NCBI RefSeq assembly: GCF_002028455.1
Contig: NZ_MWUM01000018.1
Coordinates: forward strand, 45,827 to 109,826
Source: Zoogloea sp. LCSB751
Lineage (GTDB): Bacteria; Pseudomonadota; Gammaproteobacteria; Burkholderiales; Rhodocyclaceae
Length of the DNA stretch: 64,000 bases
Reading direction: 5' to 3'
This document shows positions 20,437-29,007 of the stretch, in pieces (positions within the stretch are counted from its first letter, which is position 1; each line of letters opens with the position of its first letter). The notes under the pieces are model-generated. The model was not told the DNA's origin and did no database searches. It saw only the letters and a program-made list of their open reading frames with translations. The translations under genes were made by a program, and so were the position numbers.

Positions 20437-20925
20437 TCACCGGCCTGTCGCCACAAACGACATCCGCACGGGTTGCCCGGTCGTCTCGACCTGGAGACGC
20501 TGGCGCTGCCACACACCGTCGATGCGGGCGGACATCCGGTAGTCCCCTGGTGGTAGCTTGAGATAAAGCAACGGACCTTCGCTGACGGCGGTATAGCTGC
20601 GCCGCCCGCCCGTTCCCTCCACGGTGAACGGAATATTCGCCAGATAGTGACCGCTACGGTCGCTGAATACCACCCACACATTGTAGGCCGCAGCCGACCT
20701 GCGCATCTCGGCGCGATCGGCCTCTCCCACCCCACCGCTCATCCAAGCAATGGTCTCCGATGGTGCGCTGACCATCGCACTGCGAACAAGCGGTGGACTA
20801 CCTTCACCCGCCTGTATCCGAGCACCGCAGATCAAGGACAAAAGACCGACCAGCCCGGCCGGTATGGGCCGCCGAAGCCCTTCCCGGCGCAAGCGGAACC
20901 CAAACACCGATAGCTTGATTTTCAT
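20437..20925 (-). CDS. Secreted beta-sandwich protein of unknown function
   Basis: 162 residues with a signal peptide (basic MKIKLSVFGFRLRREGLRR, then a hydrophobic AGLVGLLSLICGARIQA). The mature part has YNVWVVFSDRSGHYLANIPF, SEGPLLYLKLPPGDYRMSAR and a final LQVETTGQPVRMSFVATGR. The LPPGDYRM turn resembles carboxypeptidase-regulatory-like or transthyretin-like folds that read out 'gift-wrapped' polar strands. No catalytic motif is seen. AGGAG lies at good distance before the ATG. It lies directly upstream of the ABC transporter gene on the same strand (about 30 bp), so cotranscription is likely. Confidence 0.65.
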   Translation of the reverse strand: MKIKLSVFGFRLRREGLRRPIPAGLVGLLSLICGARIQAGEGSPPLVRSAMVSAPSETIAWMSGGVGEADRAEMRRSAAAYNVWVVFSDRSGHYLANIPFTVEGTGGRRSYTAVSEGPLLYLKLPPGDYRMSARIDGVWQRQRLQVETTGQPVRMSFVATGR

Positions 20926-21057
20926 CGTTCGCTCCTGAAGGTGTCGGGCATGGGTGATCTGGCGTGCTGAATGTATCGACCCGATGAAACAAGCTTATGC
21001 GTGCTCTCGGAGATGCTCTGTCTGGCGCCGAACATAGGGGCATCGGCGCCGCACCGT

Positions 21058-21071
21058 GTACGCCAGCGTAC
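21058..21071. promoter_or_regulatory. Copy of the stress palindrome upstream of the DUF4398/OmpA pair
   Basis: GTACGCCAGCGTAC, one base from a perfect GTACGCTAGCGTAC palindrome, 126 bp upstream of the DUF4398 start. Confidence 0.5.
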
Positions 21072-21196
21072 CGACATGTAGCGTCTTCCCGCCCATTCTC
21101 TACCAGTGAGTCTTGATGCGGATTTCCCCGCAGAACCGAGTCTCACCCTCTGCGATCAGGCCGATCACCCGATTCATTCCATGAAGGGAACTGACC

Positions 21197-21598
21197 ATGA
21201 AGACGCTTTGCAAGCCAAAGTGCAACCCCGGCATGAGGCGAAAAGCCCTGCCGGTCCTGATCGTCGGCGTGTCGATGCTGCTGGCCGGCTGTGCGAGCAC
21301 CCCGGCACCTACCGAGCAACTGGCCGTTTCGGCGGCAGCGGTCAGCCGGGCCGACAGTGCCGGCGCGGCTACGCTGGCCCCCGCCGAGATGCAGATGGCG
21401 CGGGAGAAGCTCGACCAGGCCCGCCTGGCCATGACGCGGGAAGACTTCGACAACGCGCGCAACCTGGCCCAGGAGGCCCAGGTGGACGCCCAACTGGCCG
21501 AAGCCAAATCCCGCTCCGGCAAGGCGCGCAAGGCTGCCGGAGAATTGCAGGAAGGAGTTCGCGTACTGCGCGACGAACTCGACCGCAAGAACAAATGA
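21197..21598 (+). CDS. DUF4398 lipoprotein
   Basis: 133 residues. The N-terminus is basic and hydrophobic, ending in the lipobox LLAGC (Cys about residue 32). It is followed by a helical DUF4398 domain: TLAPAEMQMAREKLDQARLA, then NARNLAQEAQVDAQLAEAKS and a C-terminal charged helix ending ELDRKNK. DUF4398 lipoproteins are usually encoded beside OmpA-like lipoproteins, as here with a 23-bp gap, and are thought to sit in the outer membrane facing the periplasm. AAGGGAAC precedes the start. Confidence 0.85.
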   Translation: MKTLCKPKCNPGMRRKALPVLIVGVSMLLAGCASTPAPTEQLAVSAAAVSRADSAGAATLAPAEMQMAREKLDQARLAMTREDFDNARNLAQEAQVDAQLAEAKSRSGKARKAAGELQEGVRVLRDELDRKNK

Positions 21599-21621
21599 TT
21601 GCTCGCATAAAAGGAATGACC

Positions 21622-22470
21622 ATGACCGAACACCGGATCTTCGCGATGACCCTCATCGCGCTGGCCACGCTGACCGGCTGCTCTTCGCAGCCCCCAAGAA
21701 ACGCCCTGCTGGAGCAGGCCCGTGGCGACTACCAGATGGCCCAGGGCAACTCCGAAGTCAGCGAACTCGCCAGCGGCGAGATGAAGCAGGCGAACGATGC
21801 CCTGAACCTGGCCAACGAGGCGGCCGCACGGGGCGAGAAGCCTGCCGAGGTGGATCACCTGGCCTACCTGGCCAAGCAGCGGATCGCCATCGCCCGGGAA
21901 GCCGGCAGCCAGAAGGCCGCCGAACGCGCAGTGAACAACGCCGAGGCCGCCCGCGACAAGGTCCGCCTGAGTGCCCGCACCACCGAGGCCGACATGGCGC
22001 ACCGCAGCGCCGACGATGCCCGCATGGATACACGCGAAGCCCAGGCCCGGAACCTTCAGCTCGAAAACCAGCTCAAGGCTCTCAACGCCAAGCAAACGCC
22101 CCGCGGCATCGTGATCACCATCGGTGATGTGCTGTTTGACACCAACCGCGCTGAACTCAAGGCCGGCGGCATGCGCAATATGGAAAAGCTGGTCGTCTTT
22201 CTCAAGGACAATCCGCAGCGCAAGGCGGTGATAGAAGGGTTCACCGACAGCTCCGGCAGCGACAGCCATAATCAGGCGCTGTCGGAGCGGCGCGCGGATT
22301 CCGTCATGAACAGGCTGATAAGCATGGGGATCGGCAGTGAGCGCCTCAGTGCCCGCGGCTATGGCGAGGCTTATCCGGTGGCAGGCAACGACAGCACCAG
22401 CGGTCGCCAGATGAATCGGCGCGTCGAGATCATCCTGTCGGATGAAAGCGGCAATATTTCTTCCCGTTGA
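21622..22470 (+). CDS. OmpA-family lipoprotein with DUF4398-like N-terminal domain
   Basis: 282 residues. The lipobox LTGC (about residue 18) leads into a coiled helical region similar to the upstream DUF4398 protein (ELASGEMKQANDALNLANEA). A C-terminal OmpA domain (about 165-275) follows, with GDVLFDTNRAELKAGG, VIEGFTDSSGSDSHNQALSE and RGYGEAYPVAGNDS; this fold binds peptidoglycan. The ATG at 21622 is preferred because AAGGA stands six bases before it; ATG 21616 is too close. With the upstream gene it probably forms a stress-induced link between outer membrane and peptidoglycan. Confidence 0.88.
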   Translation: MTEHRIFAMTLIALATLTGCSSQPPRNALLEQARGDYQMAQGNSEVSELASGEMKQANDALNLANEAAARGEKPAEVDHLAYLAKQRIAIAREAGSQKAAERAVNNAEAARDKVRLSARTTEADMAHRSADDARMDTREAQARNLQLENQLKALNAKQTPRGIVITIGDVLFDTNRAELKAGGMRNMEKLVVFLKDNPQRKAVIEGFTDSSGSDSHNQALSERRADSVMNRLISMGIGSERLSARGYGEAYPVAGNDSTSGRQMNRRVEIILSDESGNISSR

Positions 22471-22526
22471 TCGAGCCGTGGCCGCCCGCTTTGCCCCCCG
22501 ACGCCGGGCAGCCGGGCCCCAATCTC

Positions 22527-24647
22527 CTAAGCACCCGGCAGACTTAACGGGTGCTTTCCATTAGCCAACAAAGCCCCGAAATCCGCTGCCCCCAGGGGAT
22601 GGCTGAACTGGAAACCCTGCCCTTCGTGGCAATGCTGGGCGCGCAGAAAGGCCAGTTGCTCAAGGGTTTCCACCCCTTCGGCGACAACCCGCTGCTTGAG
22701 GTTGCGGCCCATGCCGATCATCGCACTGACAATGGTGGCGTCATCCGCGTTGGTGGCGACATCTCGTATGAAGGACTGGTCGATCTTGAGGGTATCGATG
22801 GGGAAACGCTTCAGATAGCTGAGGCTTGAATAACCGGTTCCAAAATCATCAATGGCCAGGTGCATGCCCATGGCCTTGAGGGCGATGAGGACCACGGCCG
22901 AGGCTTCGGCGTCGTGCATCAGGATGCTCTCCGTCAGCTCCAGTTCGAGCAGCTGTGGCGCCAGGCCAGTGTCTGCAAGGATCAGGGCCACCCCCTCGAG
23001 AAAGCCCTTGTGACGGAACTCCATCGCCGAAATGTTCACCGAAATCGGAACCGTCCTCAAACCTGCATCCTGCCAGACCTTCAATTGCCGGCACGCCTCC
23101 CGCATGACCCAGCGCCCGATCGGCACGATCAAGCCCGACTCCTCCGCGATGGGCACGAACTGCGCCGGCTGGACGAGGCCCTGCTTCGGATCCTGCCAGC
23201 GGATCAGAGCCTCGGCACCGGTCAATGCCCCTGATTTCAGGTCGATCTGCGGCTGGTAATGGAGCACGAACTCATCCTGCCGCAATGCACGGCGCAGGCT
23301 GCTTTCGATGAACTGACGCTGCACGGCGCGGGTGTTCATGTCTCCGCGGAACAGCTGCCAGTTGTTCCGACCGCTGGCCTTGGCGTGGTACATCGCAGTG
23401 TCGGCGTTCTGCATCACCGTTTCCGGGTTATCGCCATCATTGGGAAAGACGCTGATGCCGATACTCAGGGTCACGTGGAGTTCGTGGCCGTCGATCAGCT
23501 GCGGCAGTGAAAACACCTGCAGCAGCTTGTCGGCAACCCGGGTGGCATCCTGCAGGTGCTCGATCTCCGACAGCAGGATGACGAACTCGTCGCCCCCCTG
23601 CCGGCACACAGTATCGGTGACGCGCACGCAGCTCATCAGGCGCTCCGCCACCGATTTCAGCAGCTGATCACCGACCGCGTGCCCAAGGGAGTCATTGATG
23701 TGCTTGAAGTAGTCCAGGTCCAGGAACAGCAGGCCCACCTGCTTGTGCCGCCGCCGGGCCAGCCCGATGGCCTGGGCCAGGCGCTCCGTCAGCAGGGCCC
23801 GGTTGGGCAGGCCGGTCAGAAAATCATGGTGGGCCAGATGGAACATCTTGACCGCCATGGCGCGGGATTCGCTCACATCGTGAAATACGAGCACTGCGCC
23901 CACCACCTGGCCGTCCCGATTATGGATGGGCGCCGCCGAATCCTCGATGGAGGCCTCAATGCCATCCCGCCGCCGCAGTACGCAGTCGGCCGCCAGACCG
24001 ACCGTGCGATCCTCATGCATGGCCAGATGAGCCGGGTTTGCCGCTATTTCTCCGCTTGTGCCGTCGACGATGCGGAACACTTCAGCCAAAGGTCTCCCGA
24101 TGGCCTCCTCCCGCGACCACCCGGTCATCCTTTCCGCCACCAGGTTCATGTAGGTGACGTTGCCCGGAATGTCGGTCGTGAGCACCGCGTCGCCGATGGA
24201 GTTGAGAGTCACCTGGGCCCGCTCCTTCTCGGCAAACAGCGCTTCCTCCGCGATCCGCAGTACGCTGTCAGCAGACTTGCGATCCGCGATGTCTTCGACC
24301 GTCAGCACATGTCCAAATGGCGGCCCCAGGCCATACCTGGCTGCATTCAGACGTATCCACGCCAAGCTACCGTCGGCGCACAGCAGGCGGGCCTCCACAC
24401 GGAAAGACTGGTGCTCTGCGGCAGCCACCCGCCATTCGGCCAGAACGCGCGGCTGATCGTCCGGACATATGAAGCTGCGCCAATCACGGCCCAGCAGTTG
24501 CGCCTCCACGAGCCCGAAAATCCGTCGACAGGCGGGATTGGCATGGACACACAGCCCCTCGGCGTCCGTGACAAGGACGCCCAGCGGGGCAGCCTCGACG
24601 ATGGCACCGAAATCGACCTCCAACGCGGCGGCAGGCTGCGTGCTCAT
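22527..24647 (-). CDS. PAS-PAS-GGDEF-EAL cyclic-di-GMP signalling protein
   Basis: 706 residues with no membrane segment. Two PAS domains (about 10-125 and 140-262) sense an unknown cue. A GGDEF domain has GGDEF intact at 351-355 and the LDLDYFKHINDSLGH metal/substrate region. An EAL domain has EAL at 479-481, the DDFGTGYSSLSYLKRFPID loop and QGFQFSHPL near the end. Both catalytic signatures are intact, so it could make or degrade c-di-GMP. The start at 24647 (MSTQPAAALE) lacks a clear ribosome binding site. Upstream in-frame codons overlap the csbD-like gene, and the stop of that gene is 19 bp away, so transcription may continue from it. Confidence 0.9.
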   Translation of the reverse strand: MSTQPAAALEVDFGAIVEAAPLGVLVTDAEGLCVHANPACRRIFGLVEAQLLGRDWRSFICPDDQPRVLAEWRVAAAEHQSFRVEARLLCADGSLAWIRLNAARYGLGPPFGHVLTVEDIADRKSADSVLRIAEEALFAEKERAQVTLNSIGDAVLTTDIPGNVTYMNLVAERMTGWSREEAIGRPLAEVFRIVDGTSGEIAANPAHLAMHEDRTVGLAADCVLRRRDGIEASIEDSAAPIHNRDGQVVGAVLVFHDVSESRAMAVKMFHLAHHDFLTGLPNRALLTERLAQAIGLARRRHKQVGLLFLDLDYFKHINDSLGHAVGDQLLKSVAERLMSCVRVTDTVCRQGGDEFVILLSEIEHLQDATRVADKLLQVFSLPQLIDGHELHVTLSIGISVFPNDGDNPETVMQNADTAMYHAKASGRNNWQLFRGDMNTRAVQRQFIESSLRRALRQDEFVLHYQPQIDLKSGALTGAEALIRWQDPKQGLVQPAQFVPIAEESGLIVPIGRWVMREACRQLKVWQDAGLRTVPISVNISAMEFRHKGFLEGVALILADTGLAPQLLELELTESILMHDAEASAVVLIALKAMGMHLAIDDFGTGYSSLSYLKRFPIDTLKIDQSFIRDVATNADDATIVSAMIGMGRNLKQRVVAEGVETLEQLAFLRAQHCHEGQGFQFSHPLGAADFGALLANGKHPLSLPGA

Positions 24648-24666
24648 GAGGGCGGCAACAGCAAGG

Positions 24667-24891
24667 TCAGGACGGGCTTTTCGGCGTAGTGTCCTTGTTG
24701 AGTTCCTCGAAGCGTTTGATCTGCGCCTCGGCCTCATCCTTGGTGACGCCGTAGGTTTCCTGGACCTTGCCCACCAGTTCGTCGCGCCGGCCGGCGATCA
24801 CGTCCAGATGGTCGTCGGTGAGCTTGCCCCACTGCGCCTTGACCTTGCCCTTGAACTGCTTCCAATTGCCTTCAACGATATCCCAGTTCAT
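24667..24891 (-). CDS. CsbD family stress protein
   Basis: 74 residues. MNWDIVEGNWKQFKGKVKAQ, then WGKLTDDHLDVIAGRRDELV and GKVQETYGVTKDEAEAQIKR are the diagnostic CsbD sequence. CsbD/YjbJ proteins are abundant, soluble, general-stress proteins of unknown function. A strong AAGGAGTT stands before the ATG at 24891. It follows the YqjD-like gene on the same strand by about 55 bp, a common pairing. Confidence 0.92.
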   Translation of the reverse strand: MNWDIVEGNWKQFKGKVKAQWGKLTDDHLDVIAGRRDELVGKVQETYGVTKDEAEAQIKRFEELNKDTTPKSPS

Positions 24892-24947
24892 TTTCAACTC
24901 CTTGAGTTCATCCAATGGACGGCAGGATTGCCGGCCGAAGCCGCAGA

Positions 24948-25169
24948 TCAACGGCGACTGAGCAGAAAACCGATCAGAAAGCCGGCGACGGCAGCGCCAC
25001 CCAACACCTGCCAGGGATTCTCCTTGACGTAGTTCTGGGTGGCGTCGGCGGCGCGGTGAGCATGGTTTGAAAGTCGGTCCCGGGTACCGTCATAACAGGC
25101 TTGAGCCTTGTCGAGCACATCACGGACGCTGGAGTCGGTACCGGGAACTACATTGGTTTCGGTAGTCAT
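24948..25169 (-). CDS. YqjD/ElaB (DUF883)-like membrane-anchored protein
   Basis: 73 residues. An amphipathic helix (VRDVLDKAQACYDGTRDRLS) is followed by the YVKENPWQVLGGAAVAGFLI signature and a short membrane anchor ending GFLLSRR. E. coli YqjD and ElaB are stationary-phase inner-membrane proteins that bind ribosomes. The start 25169 is chosen over the adjacent ATG 25172 because AAGGAG is then five bases away. Divergent from the DUF1840 gene, with two palindrome copies between. Confidence 0.85.
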   Translation of the reverse strand: MTTETNVVPGTDSSVRDVLDKAQACYDGTRDRLSNHAHRAADATQNYVKENPWQVLGGAAVAGFLIGFLLSRR

Positions 25170-25274
25170 CATGTCTCCTTGTAGGGTTGGAATGATGGAA
25201 CGCATGGGCGAACGGCAGAGTAGTCCCCATGGCAACACCTCGGCGCATCCTCCTACCGCAACATCCGCATGTCG

Positions 25275-25288
25275 GTACGCAAACGTAC
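25275..25288. promoter_or_regulatory. Copy of the stress palindrome, YqjD/CsbD side
   Basis: GTACGCAAACGTAC has outer arms GTACG and CGTAC that are perfect inverted repeats. It is 106 bp upstream of the YqjD-like start. Confidence 0.45.
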
Positions 25289-25335
25289 AAAGTTGGAATG
25301 GATGTGATTCCGAGCAACAGCGCCGGGCGTTCCAT

Positions 25336-25349
25336 GTGCGCTAGCGAAC
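25336..25349. promoter_or_regulatory. Copy of the stress palindrome, DUF1840 side
   Basis: GTGCGCTAGCGAAC, identical to the copy at 7511, 59 bp upstream of the DUF1840 start at 25408. Together with 25275 it gives one copy for each side of the divergent promoter. Confidence 0.5.
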
Positions 25350-25407
25350 GGATGGGCCCCGTGGGCTACGGTCACAATGAACCGTTGCCGAATGGAGGAG
25401 CCACACC

Positions 25408-25740
25408 ATGCTGATCATCTTCAAATCCGCCGCCTGCAGCGACCTCATCACCTTCGAGAAGGACGCCCGGCAGATGCTCTACGTGCTCGGCAAGGACAGT
25501 ACCGACGGGCAGGGCATCGTCACCGTGGAACAGCTACCCGCCGCCATAAAGAAACTGCGTCAGGCCATTGAAGAAGATGTGACTGTCTGTGCGACAGACG
25601 AGAGCAAGATGCGGCAATCGACAGCCGAGGACGGTAGTGATGAAGGCGATGCCGTCAGCTTCCACCAGCACGCCGTGCCTCTGCTTGAATTACTGGAACG
25701 CTCGCTGCAAGAGCGGGTTCCAGTCACTTGGGGTGTGTAG
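25408..25740 (+). CDS. DUF1840 family protein
   Basis: 110 residues, soluble, no signal peptide. It opens MLIIFKSAACSDLITFEKDA and has the GIVTVEQLPAAIKKLRQAIE segment, both typical of the betaproteobacterial DUF1840 family. The C-terminus (HAVPLLELLERSLQERVPVT) is also family-like. Function unknown. GGAGGAGCC precedes the ATG. Its stop at 25740 is 18 bp before the phaC-like ATG, so the two are probably cotranscribed. Confidence 0.85.
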   Translation: MLIIFKSAACSDLITFEKDARQMLYVLGKDSTDGQGIVTVEQLPAAIKKLRQAIEEDVTVCATDESKMRQSTAEDGSDEGDAVSFHQHAVPLLELLERSLQERVPVTWGV

Positions 25741-25758
25741 TTGTTCCTCAGATTCACG

Positions 25759-27501
25759 ATGAAACAGGTTCCTACCATCGAGATGCCCTTGCCGGGCAGC
25801 AATCTCGACCGCCTTGCCCACGCCCAGCTCGCCCATCTGACAGGTGGCATCTCGCCCGCAGCGCTGGCCATGGCCTTCGAAGACTGGCTCATGCACCTCT
25901 CGCACAATCCGGCAGAGCAGGCCAAGCTGATCCAAGGGCTTGCCGAAGCCTTCATGCAGTTTCCCAACCGTCTGCAGCAATCCCCCCGCCCGTCCGGCAC
26001 CCTGGGCCTGGATCCCTTCGTGCCTGACCGCCGCTTCACCCACCCGGGCTGGCAGGCCTGGCCGTTCAATGTGTTGAGCCAGTTCTTCCTGCTCACCGAA
26101 GAGTGGTGGAAAAAGGCAACGACCGGCGTGCGCGGCGTGTCGCCTCACCATGAGAATGTCGTCAGCTTCACTGTCAGGCAGCTGCTGGACGTGATGTCGC
26201 CGGCCAATTTTTTGTGGACCAACCCGGCGGTGCTGGAGCGTACCGCTCAAACCGGTGGCGCCAATCTGATCCAGGGGCTGCGTAATCTGATGGCCGATGT
26301 GCAGCACCAACAGTCGAAATCCGGGCCGCCGGGGGCACAGGCCTTCCGGGCAGGGCATGAGGTAGCCGTCACGCCGGGCCAGGTGATCTTCCGGAACAGC
26401 CTGATCGAACTCATCCAGTATGCCCCCTCCGTTCCACAGGTGCGACCCGAGCCGATCCTCATCGTTCCTTCCTGGATCATGAAGTACTACATCCTCGATC
26501 TCTCGCCGGACAACTCCTTGATCCGCTACCTGGTGGGCCAGGGATACACGGTGTTCTCGATTTCCTGGGCCAATCCCGGCCGCGAAGGTCGCGATCTGGG
26601 CATGGATGACTACCTGCGTCTGGGGGTGATGGAGGCGCTCGATGCAATCGCCGCCGTGGTGCCAGGGCAAGGGATCCATGCCACGGGCTATTGCCTGGGC
26701 GGCACCCTTCTGGCGATTGCCGCCGCGGCCATGGGGCGGGACGGCGACGCGCGCCTGGCCTCGGTGTCGATGCTGGCGGCACAGACCGACTTCACGGAGC
26801 CAGGAGAGATGGCTTTGTTCATCGACAGCAGCCAGGTCAGCTTCCTGGAAGACATCATGTGGGACCAGGGATACCTGGACACCACGCAGATGGCCAGCGC
26901 CTTCCAGTTGCTCAATTCCCGTGATCTCGTGTGGTCGCGACTGCTGAAGGACTACCTGATGGGCGATCGTCATCCGATGAGCGACCTCATGGCCTGGAAT
27001 GCCGACGGCACCCGCCTGCCCTACCGCATGCACACCGAGTACCTGCGACGTCTGTTCCTCAACAACGATCTGGCCAGCGGCCGCTACCCGGTCGGCACGC
27101 AGCCGGTAGCCCTGACGGACATCACCTGCCCGATCTTCTGCGTTGCCACACTGCGGGACCACGTCGCGCCATGGCGTTCGGTGCACAAGCTGCACTTGCT
27201 CGCCGACGTTCCGATTACCTTCCTGCTCAGCTCCGGCGGTCACAACGTGGGCATCGTCAATCCGCCAGGCATACCCGGCCGCAGCTATCAGGTGCTCACC
27301 CGCCCCCGCGACGGCCGCTATTTCGACCCCGAGGCATGGCTGCGGGCAGCGCCCACCCATGAAGGCTCCTGGTGGCCGGAATGGATCACCTGGCTCGATG
27401 CCCATTCAGGCCAGCACACGGCGCCGCCGTCAATGGGCAACACTGCTGCCGGCCTGTCCCCCTTATGCGCAGCACCCGGCACATATGTGCGGCAAGTTTG
27501 A
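25759..27501 (+). CDS. phaC: PhaC-like poly(3-hydroxyalkanoate) polymerase
   Basis: 580 residues of the PHA synthase family, which polymerises hydroxyacyl-CoA into storage polyester on granule surfaces. An N-terminal PhaC_N domain (DPFVPDRRFTHPGWQAWPFN) is followed by an alpha/beta-hydrolase domain. The lipase-like box is GYCLGG with catalytic Cys, the Asp is in LRDHVAPW and the His in SSGGHNVGIVNPP; all three are present. The conserved VPSWIMKYYILDLSP strand is also there. ATG 25759 is used; an upstream TTG at 25741 adjoining the DUF1840 stop is possible. No phaA, phaB or phasin gene is adjacent, so this may be a secondary synthase. Confidence 0.88.
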   Translation: MKQVPTIEMPLPGSNLDRLAHAQLAHLTGGISPAALAMAFEDWLMHLSHNPAEQAKLIQGLAEAFMQFPNRLQQSPRPSGTLGLDPFVPDRRFTHPGWQAWPFNVLSQFFLLTEEWWKKATTGVRGVSPHHENVVSFTVRQLLDVMSPANFLWTNPAVLERTAQTGGANLIQGLRNLMADVQHQQSKSGPPGAQAFRAGHEVAVTPGQVIFRNSLIELIQYAPSVPQVRPEPILIVPSWIMKYYILDLSPDNSLIRYLVGQGYTVFSISWANPGREGRDLGMDDYLRLGVMEALDAIAAVVPGQGIHATGYCLGGTLLAIAAAAMGRDGDARLASVSMLAAQTDFTEPGEMALFIDSSQVSFLEDIMWDQGYLDTTQMASAFQLLNSRDLVWSRLLKDYLMGDRHPMSDLMAWNADGTRLPYRMHTEYLRRLFLNNDLASGRYPVGTQPVALTDITCPIFCVATLRDHVAPWRSVHKLHLLADVPITFLLSSGGHNVGIVNPPGIPGRSYQVLTRPRDGRYFDPEAWLRAAPTHEGSWWPEWITWLDAHSGQHTAPPSMGNTAAGLSPLCAAPGTYVRQV

Positions 27502-27640
27502 TCAGGGCTGCTCGCACTGCGGCGGACACGACCGGTCAGTACGGCTCGCTTCGAACAGGAACCATGTACGTCTTACCGCCTCTTCGCGCCAAACTTCAAT
27601 CAGGCTGGCCGTAGCGATATCCGCGAAACCCGGAACGTAC
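27502..27640 (-). pseudogene. Possible 3' fragment of an unidentified gene cut by the IS1111-type element
   Basis: Read leftwards from the edge of the insertion element, one frame is open for 45 codons to a TGA at 27502. It has a protein-like composition (FADIATASLIEVWREEAV, then RRTWFLFEASRTDRS). I do not recognise the family. It could be the tail of a gene interrupted by the element, or chance. It abuts the phaC-like stop. Confidence 0.25.
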
Positions 27641-27652
27641 ATGGACGCCCCC
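27641..27652 (+). repeat. Left 12-bp inverted repeat of the IS1111-type element
   Basis: ATGGACGCCCCC, the exact reverse complement of 29008-29019. Confidence 0.75.
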
Positions 27653-27903
27653 GGTTTGCCCAGCTCTCAGGTGATGATGGTTATCAAGCAAGCTTGCAGC
27701 CGTACATTCGGACTTTCGTTGCGGCAATGCCGCTGTCCCTGATGGAATGCGCTGGTTGGGTCCCGATCGATTCAATGCACTCGAAGTGCGCCGCCCCGGA
27801 TGGGTTTGGCCAACCACGGTCTTACCTGTTTCGCCATCACTACGTGATTGCCAGAGCAATCGGTGGAGTATCCGTCCTGCTCGATGTCACTGGGTGATGC
27901 GGG
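27653..27903 (-). ncRNA. Candidate bridge (seeker) RNA region of the IS1111-type element
   Basis: About 250 bp between the transposase stop and the left inverted repeat, with no coding content. IS110-family elements encode a structured RNA that pairs with donor and target DNA to guide recombination. In IS1111-type elements it is transcribed from the non-coding part downstream of the transposase. Position and length fit. No fold was computed, so the exact RNA ends and guide loops are unknown. Confidence 0.4.
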
Positions 27904-28938
27904 TTATACGGTTGTCAGAGTCGGCGTGTAATCGACCTGAAACTCCCGGTCGTGGGCAAGCAAGGCCCAGACGGTTCTCGCATTCTTGTTCGCCAGGGCA
28001 ACGGCAGCCACATTCGGATTTCGTCGCTCAAGCAACTTGCCGAGCCAGGGATTCGACTTTGCATGGCGCTTCGCAGCCGACAGGGCGGCCCGGGCACCGT
28101 GGATCAGCAAGGTTCGCAGATACACATCGCCGCGCTTGCTGATGCCCAGCAGTGTCGGCTTACCGCCGCTGGAGTGCTGCCGTGGGACCAGTCCCAGCCA
28201 TGCGGCCAGTTGCCGACCATTCTTGAAGCTGCGGGCATCTGCAATCGAGGTCACCAGCGCCGTGGCGGTCAGCGGTCCGACGCCTGGGATCTTCTCCAGA
28301 CGCTGACTCTGGGTGCAGCTGCGGTGCCATTGCCTGATCTGCACCTCGAGTTCGCCCACCTGCCGGTCCAATTCGACCAGGTGTTCGTGCAGGCGCCGCA
28401 CCAGACGCAGGAACACTTCTGGCACCTGATCACCCACGCCATCCAGAAGCACCAGCAGCTGTTTGCGTAACGCGCAGAGTCCGGTTGGCAACACTAGGCC
28501 GAACTCTGCGAGCAAGCCTCGGATCTGATTGGCCTGCGCGGTACGTGCGGCAACAAAGCCCTGGCGAACCCGATGCAGCGAGAGCACAGCCTGCTGCTCG
28601 ACGCTTTTGATGGGAACAAAGCGCATGTTCGGCCTGGAGACCGCTTCGCAGATCGCCTCGGCATCCGCCGCATCGTTCTTGTTACTCTTCACGTAGGGCT
28701 TCACGAACTGCGGCGACATCAGTCTGACCGTATGCCCGAAGCCCTCAAACTTGCGTGCCCAGTGATGCGCGCCGCCACACGCCTCCATCCCCACCCGACA
28801 CGGCGGCAAGGTGGCCATGAACACACTCAACTGGTCGCGCTTGAGTTGCTTGCGCAGCACCGTGTTGCCCTGCTCATCGACGCCATGAACCTGGAACACG
28901 TGCTTGGCCAGGTCGATTCCAACTGTCGTAATCTTCAT
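27904..28938 (-). CDS. IS110-family (IS1111 group) DEDD transposase
   Basis: 344 residues. The N-terminal RuvC-like DEDD domain has VGIDLAKHVFQVHG (first Asp), VGMEACGGAHHWARK (Glu) and KSNKNDAADAEAICEAV (paired Asp). The C-terminal transposase_20 domain has LEKIPGVGPLTATALVTSI with the helix-hairpin-helix and SKRGDVYLRTLLIHGARA, where the catalytic serine region lies. It is full length and intact. It acts with an element-encoded guide RNA and excises through a circular form (family knowledge). Confidence 0.92.
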   Translation of the reverse strand: MKITTVGIDLAKHVFQVHGVDEQGNTVLRKQLKRDQLSVFMATLPPCRVGMEACGGAHHWARKFEGFGHTVRLMSPQFVKPYVKSNKNDAADAEAICEAVSRPNMRFVPIKSVEQQAVLSLHRVRQGFVAARTAQANQIRGLLAEFGLVLPTGLCALRKQLLVLLDGVGDQVPEVFLRLVRRLHEHLVELDRQVGELEVQIRQWHRSCTQSQRLEKIPGVGPLTATALVTSIADARSFKNGRQLAAWLGLVPRQHSSGGKPTLLGISKRGDVYLRTLLIHGARAALSAAKRHAKSNPWLGKLLERRNPNVAAVALANKNARTVWALLAHDREFQVDYTPTLTTV

Positions 28939-29007
28939 GATGGACGCCTCTTTGACTTGAGTAGTTGATCAGCGCTTCCACTCTGGCACATGAATTCCGC
29001 TTAGGGT

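Noticed and set aside
21106..21621. In-frame extension of the OmpA lipoprotein back to 21106
   Set aside because: It overlaps the whole DUF4398 gene in another frame, and the lipoprotein signal peptide begins at 21622.
22527..22560. Hairpin AGCACCC/GGGTGCT at the end of the GGDEF-EAL gene as a terminator
   Set aside because: It lies inside the last codons and there is no T-run on the minus strand.
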